Assembly (NCBI GenBank): GCA_016182545.1
Contig: JACPGG010000007.1
Location: forward strand, 86,337-124,982
Direction of reading: 5' to 3'
DNA: 38,646 nt
Source of the DNA: Ignavibacteriales bacterium
Lineage (GTDB): Bacteria > Bacteroidota > Ignavibacteria > UBA10030 > UBA8401
The translations under genes were made by a program, and so were the position numbers. Below, piece by piece: positions 31,065 to 38,646 of the stretch (positions are counted from its first letter, which is position 1; each line of letters opens with the position of its first letter). Below the pieces are notes generated by a model. It saw only the letters and a program-made list of their open reading frames with translations. It was not told where the DNA came from and made no database searches.

Positions 31065-31838
31065 ATGAATATTGTCATCATCATCATTGCCGCCGGGGTG
31101 GCTTCCATCATCACATTGTTCTCGGGATTCGGATTGGGAACAATGTTGACGCCGGTCTTTGCACTCATTTTTCCCATCGAGATCGCCGTCGCTTTAACCG
31201 GCGTGGTCCATTTCTTCAACAATATTTTCAAACTGGGATTACTCGGAAAACATGCGCAGTGGAGCGTTGTGCTGCAATTCGGCGTGCCATCGGTGCTCGG
31301 CGCGTTCTTCGGGGCAAAACTGCTCTTGTCTTTGACTGTATTTGAGCCGATCGCACAGTATGAAATATTCGGCATAATCCATTTCATCGCACCGCTCAAA
31401 TTGATCATTGCTGTTTTGATGATCTACTTCGCGTTTGCAGAAATGTTTCCGAAACTACAATCGTTTCAACCATCGAAAAAATCTCTCCCTGCAGGCGGTC
31501 TGCTGAGCGGTTTCTTCGGCGGATTATCGGGACATCAGGGTGCGCTGCGGTCGGCTTTTTTAATTCGGTACGAATTGGGGAAAGAGCAATTCCTTGCAAC
31601 GGGAATTGTCATCGCCTGCTTCGTCGATATCACGCGGTTATCTCTCTACTCGACTCAGTTCCTTGCATCCAATGCTATGCAGCATTGGGAGATCGTCGCT
31701 GCAGCAGTTGTTTCTGCATTCGGCGGTGCATACGCCGGGAATAGATTGCTGAAGAAAGTAACTCTTGCTCTTGTACAAAAAATAGTTGCCGGGTTGCTGC
31801 TCGGCATTGCACTGGCGCTTGGTTCGGGATTGATTTAA
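31065..31838 (+). CDS. TauE/SafE-family membrane exporter
   Basis: A 257-residue integral membrane protein with about eight TM helices. It shows the two-repeat layout of the TauE/SafE (former DUF81) family, with Gly-Phe-Gly-Leu-Gly-Thr-Met-Leu-Thr-Pro-Val-Phe-Ala in the first half and Ser-Gly-Phe-Phe-Gly-Gly-Leu-Ser-Gly-His-Gln-Gly in the second. Family members move sulfite, sulfoacetate or related organic anions; substrate is not predictable from this sequence. It starts 2 nt after the DUF3267 gene, so expression is coupled. Confidence 0.92.
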   Translation: MNIVIIIIAAGVASIITLFSGFGLGTMLTPVFALIFPIEIAVALTGVVHFFNNIFKLGLLGKHAQWSVVLQFGVPSVLGAFFGAKLLLSLTVFEPIAQYEIFGIIHFIAPLKLIIAVLMIYFAFAEMFPKLQSFQPSKKSLPAGGLLSGFFGGLSGHQGALRSAFLIRYELGKEQFLATGIVIACFVDITRLSLYSTQFLASNAMQHWEIVAAAVVSAFGGAYAGNRLLKKVTLALVQKIVAGLLLGIALALGSGLI

Positions 31839-31882
31839 CATTGCTGTGTATAAAATCGGTGAAAACGGTTTTATAGATAAAC

Positions 31883-31890
31883 TATTTTTG
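31883..31890 (+). promoter_or_regulatory. Possible -7 box of the small endonuclease gene
   Basis: TATTTTTG matches TAnnTTTG exactly, 48 nt before the start codon. No clear TTTG is found at the expected distance upstream. Confidence 0.3.
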
Positions 31891-31938
31891 ACAGCCCACG
31901 ACTTACGTTGTGGATTGTACTTCCAAAATATTTTCTAT

Positions 31939-32736
31939 ATGAAAAAAATATTTTCCTTCTTACTTCTTTTTTCATTTTCCTTTGCGCAGAATGATTCCGC
32001 CTATCGTGCCGAGCATCTTCTCTTCGGCAATCCGAGCAAAGCAATAAATAAAACTTCAAAACCGACAAATTATCTGATGGTGAAAAAGCAGTATGTGCTG
32101 TCGTATCATCGTTTCAACGGTATTCCCAATTGGGTGGCGTGGCATCTGGACAGCACATGGCTTGGAGAGATAAAGAGAAGCAACGATTTCCGTGCCGATA
32201 GCACGCTGCCGGAGAAATGGTATTGGGTACACGACAAAAGTTACCGCCGCAGCGGATACGACCGCGGGCATATGTGTCCGTCGGGAGACAGGACGAACAC
32301 ACAGTACGATAACTCGATGACATTCCTCATGACGAATATGATCCCGCAAGCGCCGAATAACAATCAGGGACCGTGGGCAGATCTCGAGATTTACTGCCGC
32401 GAGTTGGTGAAGCAGGGAAAAGAATTGTACATCTACTGCGGCGGTTACGGCTCGCAGGGATTTCTCGACAGCGGTCGTGTGAATATTCCGGAGCGAACTT
32501 GGAAAGTGATCCTTATTCTCAATGCAGGAGACGGTGATGTACAGAGAGTGACAACCGCAACGCGGACCATCGCCGTCGATATGCCGAACAACAATTCTTC
32601 CATCAGCAAGAACGATGATTGGAAAGCATTCCGCGTCAGCATCGATTTCATAGAATCGAAATCAGGATTTAATTTCTTTTCTAAGATCCCCGACTCCATC
32701 GAAAAAGTAATCGAGCAGAGGATCGACACAGATTAA
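31939..32736 (+). CDS. Secreted DNA/RNA non-specific endonuclease (NUC family), minimal form
   Basis: About 265 residues from the ATG at 31939, which begins a signal peptide (Lys-Lys-Ile then Phe/Leu-rich core, cleavage near Ser-Phe-Ala-Gln). The rest is one NUC domain: the catalytic Asp108-Arg109-Gly110-His111 with His111 the general base, Cys-Pro-Ser-x-Asp-Arg after it, and Asn-Met-Ile-Pro-Gln-x-Pro-Asn-Asn-Asn-Gln (Mg-binding Asn). Such enzymes degrade extracellular DNA and RNA for nutrients or phosphate. The next gene encodes a close paralogue fused to other domains. Confidence 0.94.
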   Translation: MKKIFSFLLLFSFSFAQNDSAYRAEHLLFGNPSKAINKTSKPTNYLMVKKQYVLSYHRFNGIPNWVAWHLDSTWLGEIKRSNDFRADSTLPEKWYWVHDKSYRRSGYDRGHMCPSGDRTNTQYDNSMTFLMTNMIPQAPNNNQGPWADLEIYCRELVKQGKELYIYCGGYGSQGFLDSGRVNIPERTWKVILILNAGDGDVQRVTTATRTIAVDMPNNNSSISKNDDWKAFRVSIDFIESKSGFNFFSKIPDSIEKVIEQRIDTD

Positions 32737-32762
32737 AATAATCGTTATCCTGCACATTTTCC

Positions 32763-32793
32763 TTTCCAAAGCCTTTTAAAAGACATATATTTG
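32763..32793 (+). promoter_or_regulatory. Bacteroidota-type promoter of the multidomain endonuclease gene
   Basis: TATATTTG (32786-32793) matches TAnnTTTG exactly; TTTC (32763-32766) lies 19 nt upstream, one base off TTTG. The gene start is 40 nt downstream, with AAAGGAG before it. Confidence 0.55.
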
Positions 32794-32832
32794 CAGCAGT
32801 CCACCTAAACAATAACCTTAAAGGAGACACTC

Positions 32833-35004
32833 ATGAAGTCTTTCCTCCGGTTGTTCCTGCCGTTGATGGCGGCAGTACTGTTACTCTTCATTCCATCGTG
32901 TCAAGATATCCCAACTGAAACACCGCAATCCGCGCAGCATTCAACGACCTCCGATCAACTTCTCTCGCTGAAAAAAGTCACTGTCTCTGAAGATTTTGAA
33001 TCAGGCACAAAAACTTCTTACGCCGCTGCTGATGTTACATTGGGTTCCGGTGTTTGGAATTTAAATGATGCTCTGATCGGCACATCGTCCAGCGACCCGA
33101 AGAACGGTGCAAAGAGCGTCCGCACGCGCAACAGCGGAAAAGTAACGATGAAGTTCAATCGTACCGATGGTGCGGGAGTCGTCACGGTAAAACATGCAAA
33201 GTACGGTACCGATGCGAACAGTACGTGGCAGCTGTGGTACTCCACCAACAGCGGCAGTACGTGGACGCAGACCGGTGCGACCGTTACGACATCGTCCACA
33301 ACATTGGCAACAGCATCATTCACGGTGAATGTTACCGGAACGATTCGATTCGAGATCAGAAAAACAGACGGCAGCGCGAACCGTGTGAACTTCGACGACT
33401 TTGTCATTAATGATTATGCCGGGTCTGGTGGTGGAACAACAGGTACCGAAACATTCGAAGCCGGGACAAAAACCTCATACACTGCTGCCGATGTTACGTT
33501 GAGTACAGGGATATGGAATTTTAACGATGCTCTCATCGGTACTTCCACGAGCGACAGAAAGAATGGTACAAAAAGCGCGCGTGTCCGCAACAGCGGGAAA
33601 GTAACGATGAAGTTCAATCGCACCAATGGGGCTAGTACTGTTTCCGTGATGCATGCTAAATACGGGACCGATGCAAACAGTGTGTGGAGTTTATGGTATT
33701 CCACAAACAGCGGTACTACGTGGACACAAACAGGAAGTTCCGTAACAACTTCTTCCACAACATTGTCGACAGCCACGTTTACAGTGAATATTGCGGGAAC
33801 AATCCGATTCGAGATCCGAAAAACAGACGGCACGGCAAGCAGGGTGAACTTCGACGATTTTCTCATCGCCGATTATGCCGGTTCTCCCAGCGTGACGGAA
33901 GTTGAACCAAATAATACAACATCATCGGCAAATGCGATGGCATCGGTTCCGTCTACACAGACGGGTCTTATCAGCACCACAACCGATCTCGATTTCTTCT
34001 CGCTTTCTGCAACGTCAACCCAAACGATCGAGTTGGGAATGATTGTTCCTTCGGGTGTCAACTATGATCTTTATTTATTGAATTCCGCCGGCACTACGGT
34101 TGCAAGTTCGACTAATGGTGTGGGTCTTTCCGAAAACATTTCTTACAATTCCACGGTTGCGGGAACATATTACGTTGAAGTGCTCTCGGTATCCGGTTCT
34201 AGTACTACAGCAGTTTATACCCTGAATGCCGATATAACAACTACGGGTGGCGGCGGCGACACAACAATATCGACAAGTGTTCATACAACGATGGGAAATC
34301 CAAGTGTTGCGACAGCCGATATCAATTTCCCAACGAATTATCTGATGGAAAAACCGCAGTACGTTCTTTCGTACCATCGCGACAAAGGGACGGCGAACTG
34401 GGTCGCATGGCATTTGAACGCATCGTGGCTCGGCAGCACGCCGCGACAGGATGATTTCCGTGCTGATAATACATTGCCTGCCGGCTGGTATCAGGTCGGT
34501 TCGACCAGTTACAGCGGCAGCGGATACGATCGCGGACATATGTGCCCCTCCGCAGATCGTACGGCGAGTGTTGCGGATAACTCATCGACATTCCTCATGA
34601 CGAACATGATACCACAGGCGCCGAACAACAATCAGGGACCGTGGGCAAGCATGGAGAATTATCTGCGCACGCTCGTCACAGCTGGAAACGAACTCTACAT
34701 TTACTCCGGTGGGTACGGTTCTATGGGTACGATAGATGCCGGTCATGTGAACATACCTGCGCGCACCTGGAAAGTAGTCGTGGTGCTTCCGGAAGGATCC
34801 AACGATCTCAGTCGCGTATCGACATCAACGCGTGTGATCGCCGTGGATATGACGAACGATAACAATCAGATCAGCCGCACTGCCGACTGGAAAACATTCC
34901 GCGTCAGCATCGATGCCGTCGAAGCGGCAACGGGATACGATTTTCTCTCAAAGGTGTCGACGTCGATCCAATCTGTGATTGAAGCAACGGTGGATAATCA
35001 GTAG
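32833..35004 (+). CDS. Multidomain NUC-family endonuclease lipoprotein
   Basis: A 723-residue lipoprotein: signal peptide with Phe-Ile-Pro-Ser-Cys23. Domains in order: two highly similar beta-rich repeats, about 55-199 and 208-351 (each opens Phe-Glu-x-Gly-Thr-Lys-Thr-Ser-Tyr and ends Asn-Phe-Asp-Asp-Phe); a pre-peptidase C-terminal (PPC)-like domain, about 354-470, opening Val-Glu-Pro-Asn-Asn-Thr; and a C-terminal NUC nuclease, about 475-723, with Asp566-Arg-Gly-His569 and Asn-Met-Ile-Pro-Gln. The nuclease resembles the one encoded just upstream over its full length. The front domains probably bind polymer or cell surface. The duplication is visible at DNA level. A terminator follows. Confidence 0.94.
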   Translation: MKSFLRLFLPLMAAVLLLFIPSCQDIPTETPQSAQHSTTSDQLLSLKKVTVSEDFESGTKTSYAAADVTLGSGVWNLNDALIGTSSSDPKNGAKSVRTRNSGKVTMKFNRTDGAGVVTVKHAKYGTDANSTWQLWYSTNSGSTWTQTGATVTTSSTTLATASFTVNVTGTIRFEIRKTDGSANRVNFDDFVINDYAGSGGGTTGTETFEAGTKTSYTAADVTLSTGIWNFNDALIGTSTSDRKNGTKSARVRNSGKVTMKFNRTNGASTVSVMHAKYGTDANSVWSLWYSTNSGTTWTQTGSSVTTSSTTLSTATFTVNIAGTIRFEIRKTDGTASRVNFDDFLIADYAGSPSVTEVEPNNTTSSANAMASVPSTQTGLISTTTDLDFFSLSATSTQTIELGMIVPSGVNYDLYLLNSAGTTVASSTNGVGLSENISYNSTVAGTYYVEVLSVSGSSTTAVYTLNADITTTGGGGDTTISTSVHTTMGNPSVATADINFPTNYLMEKPQYVLSYHRDKGTANWVAWHLNASWLGSTPRQDDFRADNTLPAGWYQVGSTSYSGSGYDRGHMCPSADRTASVADNSSTFLMTNMIPQAPNNNQGPWASMENYLRTLVTAGNELYIYSGGYGSMGTIDAGHVNIPARTWKVVVVLPEGSNDLSRVSTSTRVIAVDMTNDNNQISRTADWKTFRVSIDAVEAATGYDFLSKVSTSIQSVIEATVDNQ
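32995..33888 (+). repeat. Tandem internal duplication (two units of about 430 bp)
   Basis: The stretch from about 32995 to 33420 recurs at about 33454 to 33888 with long identical runs, for example AGTAACGATGAAGTTCAATC in both. The units encode the two repeat domains of the endonuclease lipoprotein. The low divergence suggests recent duplication or gene conversion. Confidence 0.8.
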
Positions 35005-35030
35005 TCTCACAGAAATTCTTTTCTACGGAG

Positions 35031-35059
35031 ACCCCGCTATATGCGGGGTTTTCCTTTTC
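35031..35059 (+). terminator. Rho-independent terminator after the endonuclease gene
   Basis: ACCCCGC (35031-35037) pairs with GCGGGGT (35043-35049) around TATAT, followed by TTTCCTTTTC. It ends 29 nt before the next start codon. Confidence 0.85.
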
Positions 35060-35087
35060 TTATCGAACATTTGGTGACGGAATATCC

Positions 35088-35615
35088 ATGATTGAATTTT
35101 CCATATCAAAATCTATTGCAATCCTTGAACGTACCCCCTCTGTTCTCCGTTCATTGCTTCAGGATCTGCCGAACGACTGGACGATGCACAACGAAGGGGG
35201 AGAAACCTGGTCGCCGTACGACATCGTCGGGCATTATATTCATGGCGAAAAAACCGATTGGATACCGAGGATGCAGATCATCTTAAGCAACGCTGGAAAT
35301 AAAACATTTGAGCCGTTCGACAGATTCGCACAGTTTACAGAAAGCAAGGGGAAAACGTTGACACGGTTGTTGGATGAATTCGCCTCATTGCGAGAAAAGA
35401 ATATTGAGATCTTCCGTTCAGCACAGATCACCGATGAGATGCTGAAAAGGACCGGTGCTCATCCAACATTCGGGACGGTAACGCTTCAACAGTTACTAGC
35501 AACGTGGGTCGCACACGATCTGAATCACATCTGGCAGATCGCACAGGTGATGGCTGTGCAATACAAAGAGCACACCGGACCGTGGGTGGAATTTCTGGGG
35601 ATCTTGAAACGTTAG
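35088..35615 (+). CDS. DinB-superfamily protein
   Basis: A 175-residue four-helix protein. Key segments: Trp-Ser-Pro-Tyr-Asp-Ile-Val-Gly-His-Tyr-Ile-His-Gly-Glu (first metal-binding His cluster, about residues 42-55) and Val-Ala-His-Asp-Leu-Asn-His-Ile-Trp-Gln (second cluster, about 143-152). This is the DinB/YfiT metal-binding pattern; a second member of the same superfamily is at 7563-8042 but the two differ in detail. Biochemical role unknown. Its stop codon overlaps the stop of the convergent propeller gene by 4 nt. Confidence 0.87.
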   Translation: MIEFSISKSIAILERTPSVLRSLLQDLPNDWTMHNEGGETWSPYDIVGHYIHGEKTDWIPRMQIILSNAGNKTFEPFDRFAQFTESKGKTLTRLLDEFASLREKNIEIFRSAQITDEMLKRTGAHPTFGTVTLQQLLATWVAHDLNHIWQIAQVMAVQYKEHTGPWVEFLGILKR

Positions 35616-36880
35616 TCTGTCAGGGGAAGTTTTAATATGTACGTTGGTTCAAGCCGTTCGTCCGGGAAAATCTTTCCGTCCGGTGTAAAACTTTGCAGTT
35701 GACTGTTGGCGATGTAATAAAAATCTCCGCCGACGATGACGCCGGTTGTGGGTACGTTATGATTCGGGTGGTCTGATTCCAGTATGGTCGCTTTTGTCAC
35801 AGTATCGAATTCTTTGTTTAATTCAAACTTCATGATGCGCGATTGGGGACCGGCACCGTTCTGCACTGCAATCAAACTGTTGTCGTAAAAATATATCCCG
35901 TCAATTCCCGTTAACGTTGTTTTTGCTTTCGTGGTAAGCATTACTTCCTTCGTATCAGCAAGAGAGATCCTGCTGATGCCGACCCAGTGAGCAACAAAAA
36001 GGTACTGTTGGTCCGGCGAGAGCGTAATGCCGTTCGGGAAATACATCATTTCACTCTTATGCCAACGTTGCAGCATTCTATTCTTTATATCGATCTTATA
36101 TACAGCTCCTTCTTCACTGTCGGTCAGAAACACGTCGCCGTTCAACAGGATGGTAAGATCGTTGAAGAGATGTTTGAGCGTATCTTCAAGCGAATAAACA
36201 GTCATCAATTGTTTTGTTGCCAGATCATATTGATGAATGAAAGACTTTCCCGCTTCCCCCGGTTCGCTTTTCCTCGCCTTTCCTGATTGCATCGTACTCA
36301 AGACCCAGAGATGGTTTCGCGCCGCATCCACTTTCATTCCCAGCGTACTTAGAACTCCGTCACCCGCTTCGGGGATAAAATCGAACGTAGAGCCATCCGG
36401 AAGAAGGGCGACAACTTTCCGTTTATAAATACTGCTGAGATAGAAAACATTTCTGCGCGGATCGTGTGCGATCCCTTCGGGGATCAGATCCTTTTCAGGA
36501 ACCGTGAACGCCACGCCGCTCGTTTGTACAGACGAATTCCGTTTTGCGCGTGCGGAAATTTCTTTTACCAGCGAGTGTTTCCACAGATTTGCAAACCCGC
36601 TGTCGCGCTCGATCTTGAAGTCGAATCCGATCACCGACAGGTCGTCGAGAATTTCAATGCACTTTCTCTTATTCCCGTTCATCGCGTACGCTTTTGCAAG
36701 GTTGGCAGTCAGCCAAAGATCGAACGGTGCAAACGAGTGGGCTTGTTCGGCGTATTGCAGGAATCCCGGGATGTCGTGTTCAGCGAGTTTCTGCTGCGAA
36801 AGGGAATACAAATCGTACGGATTCTGCGCGCGGAGTGCGGAAGAGAACAGCAGCGCTATGATGATACTATATCGTTTCAT
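35612..36880 (-). CDS. Exported protein with helical (TPR-like) N-terminus and SMP-30/NHL-type propeller
   Basis: A 422-residue exported protein: signal peptide (about 1-18, cleavage near Leu-Arg-Ala-Gln), a helical region of about 20-100 resembling two TPR units (Ala-Glu-Gln-Ala-His-Ser-Phe-Ala-Pro-Phe-Asp and Ala-Lys-Ala-Tyr-Ala-Met-Asn-Gly), then a beta-propeller from about 125 with Pro-Glu-Gly-Ile-Ala-His-Asp and Phe-Pro-Asn-Gly-Ile-Thr-Leu-Ser-Pro-Asp turns of the SMP-30/gluconolactonase-like or NHL class. It may be a periplasmic lactonase or simply a binding propeller. An excellent AAGGAGGA site precedes the start. Its stop overlaps that of the DinB gene on the other strand. Confidence 0.83.
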   Translation of the reverse strand: MKRYSIIIALLFSSALRAQNPYDLYSLSQQKLAEHDIPGFLQYAEQAHSFAPFDLWLTANLAKAYAMNGNKRKCIEILDDLSVIGFDFKIERDSGFANLWKHSLVKEISARAKRNSSVQTSGVAFTVPEKDLIPEGIAHDPRRNVFYLSSIYKRKVVALLPDGSTFDFIPEAGDGVLSTLGMKVDAARNHLWVLSTMQSGKARKSEPGEAGKSFIHQYDLATKQLMTVYSLEDTLKHLFNDLTILLNGDVFLTDSEEGAVYKIDIKNRMLQRWHKSEMMYFPNGITLSPDQQYLFVAHWVGISRISLADTKEVMLTTKAKTTLTGIDGIYFYDNSLIAVQNGAGPQSRIMKFELNKEFDTVTKATILESDHPNHNVPTTGVIVGGDFYYIANSQLQSFTPDGKIFPDERLEPTYILKLPLTD

Positions 36881-36922
36881 ATCCTCCTTGAAAAAAAATA
36901 TCGACTGTCAAATTCCAAAATA

Positions 36923-36930
36923 CAAATATA
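36923..36930 (-). promoter_or_regulatory. Possible -7 box of the propeller gene
   Basis: On the minus strand this reads TATATTTG, an exact TAnnTTTG, 42 nt before the start codon. Upstream TTG triplets exist (16 and 23 nt) but not at the ideal distance. The 140-nt gap to 37020 holds no gene. Confidence 0.3.
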
Positions 36931-37020
36931 TTTCAAGAATCAAATACAATATTCAAGACACCGGCTTCTTGCTTCGAATATTGTTGTTTGATATTTATTT
37001 GAAATCTGTCTTTTAACACT

Positions 37021-38646
37021 TCATCTCCACAACGCCGTCACCAATACCTGCGCGAGGATAATCTTCGTGATCATCGATGCAGGGTAGACCATTGCGTAAT
37101 TGATGTTCGGCTGATCGTTCTTTGCCGTTTGGTTGGCGTATGCCAAGCATGCGGGCTGCGTTGCAAGCCCGCTCATCATCCCCATGACTGCGGACATTGG
37201 AAGGTTAAGATACTTATAACCGAGAACAATTGTCAACAGCGATGCAACAGTTGTAATGAGAGCGCCCGCTGCAATATATTCGAATCCTCCCGTGCGGAAC
37301 GTCGCCCCGAATCCATCCCCCGCTTTTGTTCCGATCCCAGCAAGAAAAAAGACCAGACCGATCTGCCGCAGCACCAGATTTGCATTGAACGGCATCGTCC
37401 ACGTGACCGAACCGGTACGCTGCAATCTTCCGAGAATGAGCGACACAACAAGAGGACCGCCGGCGAATCCCAATTTAAATGTGGAGCCATTCGGCAGCGG
37501 TATCGGTATCATTCCGACGAAGACGCCGATGACGATACCGAGCGAGATGGAAAGAAAATCGGTTTCGGAGATAGACTTCATCGAGTCGCCGAAAAATTTT
37601 GTGACACGTTGGATGTTCTCGTGGCGCGACACGACACGCACGCGGTCGCCCAGTTCGAGCACGGTGTCCGGCGACGGAACAAAATCGACATCGCCGCGGC
37701 GGATACGGGTGATGGTGGCGCCGAATTCTTTTTCGAGATGCAATGCGCTGATCTGTTTGCCGACTGTCTCTTCACTGGAGACGAACATCCGCCTGTATTC
37801 GAATCCTGCATGGTCGAGCGAGATCTGTTCATCCGAAAGCTCGCCGATGAAGACGCGTGCCCGTTCCAGTTCGTCCGGCGTGCCGACGGCAACAAGCAGA
37901 TCGTCCTTTTGAAATTGTGTTTCGGGAAGAATGATGTTCATCTCGTTCCCGCGTTTGTAGCGTGTCAGCACGAATCGCCGCTGCACAATCAGTTTGAGTA
38001 CATCGATCGCTGATTTGCCGACGATAGCAGGATTTGTGACGCGGAATGTATGCACCTGAATCGAACCGACGCCTGATTCTTTCATCCGGTCCGATTCTTC
38101 TTTCGCGAAATCAATTTTGTAGAATCGTGCGAAGATAAAGAAGAACAGGATCACGCCGAGCACGCCGAACGGGTACGTTAATCCATATGTAATGACGGGC
38201 GCATTCACCAGTGCATCCCGCAGTTCCTGCGGGTGATCGGCAGTGAACGACTTTACCGCTTCCACCGATGCGGCGAGTGCGGGAGTGTTGGTCAGCGCGC
38301 CGCAAAAAAGTCCTGCTGCATGCGGTGCGGCGATGGAAAAGATGTACGAAAAGAGCGCGGTCGTCAGTGCGGAGACGGCGAGTACCCCGATGACGAACAG
38401 ATTCGAACGGACGCTCGCCCGGTTGAACGATGAGAAGAAGCTCGGTCCCGATTGCAGCCCGACCGAATAGACGAAGAGGACGAGCCCGACGACATAGATC
38501 TCTTCCGGCAACGCTAATTGTTTATCTAACGCGCCGAACCCAATGCCGACAAAGAGCACCGCCGCCACACCGAGCGAGAAGCCATACATTTTTATCTGCC
38601 CGAGCAGGTAGCCGATGCCGATGACCGAAAATAAAAGGAGTAATTT
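37021..38646 (-). CDS. AspT/YidE-type transporter with TrkA-C domains, cut by the window edge
   Basis: The 3' part of a membrane transporter, at least 541 residues. The frame stays open to the window end: before the Met at 38589 it reads Leu-Leu-Leu-Leu-Phe-Ser-Val-Ile-Gly-Ile-Gly-Tyr-Leu-Leu-Gly-Gln, a normal first TM helix of the family, so the true start lies outside. Layout: about five TM helices, two cytoplasmic TrkA-C-like domains (from the 38589 Met, about residues 175-255 and 265-340), then about five TM helices with Gly-Gly-Pro-Leu-Val-Val-Ser-Leu-Ile-Leu-Gly. The family includes the aspartate:alanine antiporter AspT and many orphan YidE/YbjL proteins. Substrate unknown. Confidence 0.92.
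   Translation of the reverse strand, partial: KLLLLFSVIGIGYLLGQIKMYGFSLGVAAVLFVGIGFGALDKQLALPEEIYVVGLVLFVYSVGLQSGPSFFSSFNRASVRSNLFVIGVLAVSALTTALFSYIFSIAAPHAAGLFCGALTNTPALAASVEAVKSFTADHPQELRDALVNAPVITYGLTYPFGVLGVILFFFIFARFYKIDFAKEESDRMKESGVGSIQVHTFRVTNPAIVGKSAIDVLKLIVQRRFVLTRYKRGNEMNIILPETQFQKDDLLVAVGTPDELERARVFIGELSDEQISLDHAGFEYRRMFVSSEETVGKQISALHLEKEFGATITRIRRGDVDFVPSPDTVLELGDRVRVVSRHENIQRVTKFFGDSMKSISETDFLSISLGIVIGVFVGMIPIPLPNGSTFKLGFAGGPLVVSLILGRLQRTGSVTWTMPFNANLVLRQIGLVFFLAGIGTKAGDGFGATFRTGGFEYIAAGALITTVASLLTIVLGYKYLNLPMSAVMGMMSGLATQPACLAYANQTAKNDQPNINYAMVYPASMITKIILAQVLVTALWR

Noticed and set aside
33178-33888. Repeated sequence considered as a CRISPR or mobile repeat
   Set aside because: Only two long units, in frame within one gene and encoding two protein domains; it is an internal duplication.
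37129-38013. 294-codon plus-strand frame opposite the AspT-type gene
   Set aside because: Cys/His/Arg/Asp-rich shadow of the soluble TrkA-C domains' coding region.

Overview
The window reads as a chromosome segment of a Gram-negative bacterium from the Bacteroidota-Chlorobiota-Ignavibacteriota side of the FCB group. The clues are several TAnnTTTG-type promoter -7 boxes (some with a TTTG-like box about 19-21 nt upstream), many lipoproteins and Sec-exported proteins, outer-membrane-barrel-like proteins, RND and MacAB-type efflux, and mid GC content. I cannot name a genus. I see no rRNA, tRNA, CRISPR array, insertion sequence or prophage. Most genes are ordinary; decayed genes and small repeats are scattered among them.

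Left part (1-5000): a coiled-coil lipoprotein and a coiled-coil/LysM envelope protein. Next is a probable operon of an ABM-like protein, a membrane-anchored nucleoside deaminase and an exported Kelch-like propeller. A DHCW-type cupin follows, then two neighbouring YdeI/OmpD-type genes, the first broken.

5000-10000: an RNA-metabolism pair made of an RRM protein, with five TCTCA motifs in its leader, and a DEAD-box helicase with a long structured leader. After a strong terminator come a DinB-type enzyme, a membrane PH-like protein, a GDSL lipoprotein hydrolase and a small barrel-like protein.

10000-18200: a MacAB-like ABC export operon (adaptor, ATPase, two separate FtsX/MacB permeases). A ParE/RelE toxin-antitoxin pair sits inside it, and the toxin is frameshifted. 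Two M16 peptidases follow, one with the zinc motif and one without.

18200-23000: a C39-like cysteine peptidase with an unrecognised C-terminal half, a small exported protein, a tandem universal stress protein, a second DEAD-box helicase, and a 44-residue membrane protein on the minus strand.

23000-27700 (minus strand): an RND adaptor and RND pump separated by the remnant of a four-helix-bundle (S23/IVS-type) gene, followed by a small secreted protein. No TolC-like gene is present.

27700-38646: an exported GH13 enzyme, a NagX/HGSNAT-like membrane acyltransferase, a DUF3267 protein, a TauE/SafE exporter, two paralogous secreted DNA/RNA non-specific endonucleases (one minimal, one a multidomain lipoprotein with an internal duplication), a second DinB-type protein, an exported TPR/propeller protein, and an AspT-type transporter with TrkA-C domains that runs off the right edge.

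I found no single clearly new multi-gene system. The most distinctive items are the repeated motif in the RRM leader, the endonuclease pair, the C39-like protein with its extra domain, a double palindrome present twice, and three decayed small genes next to or inside functional operons.
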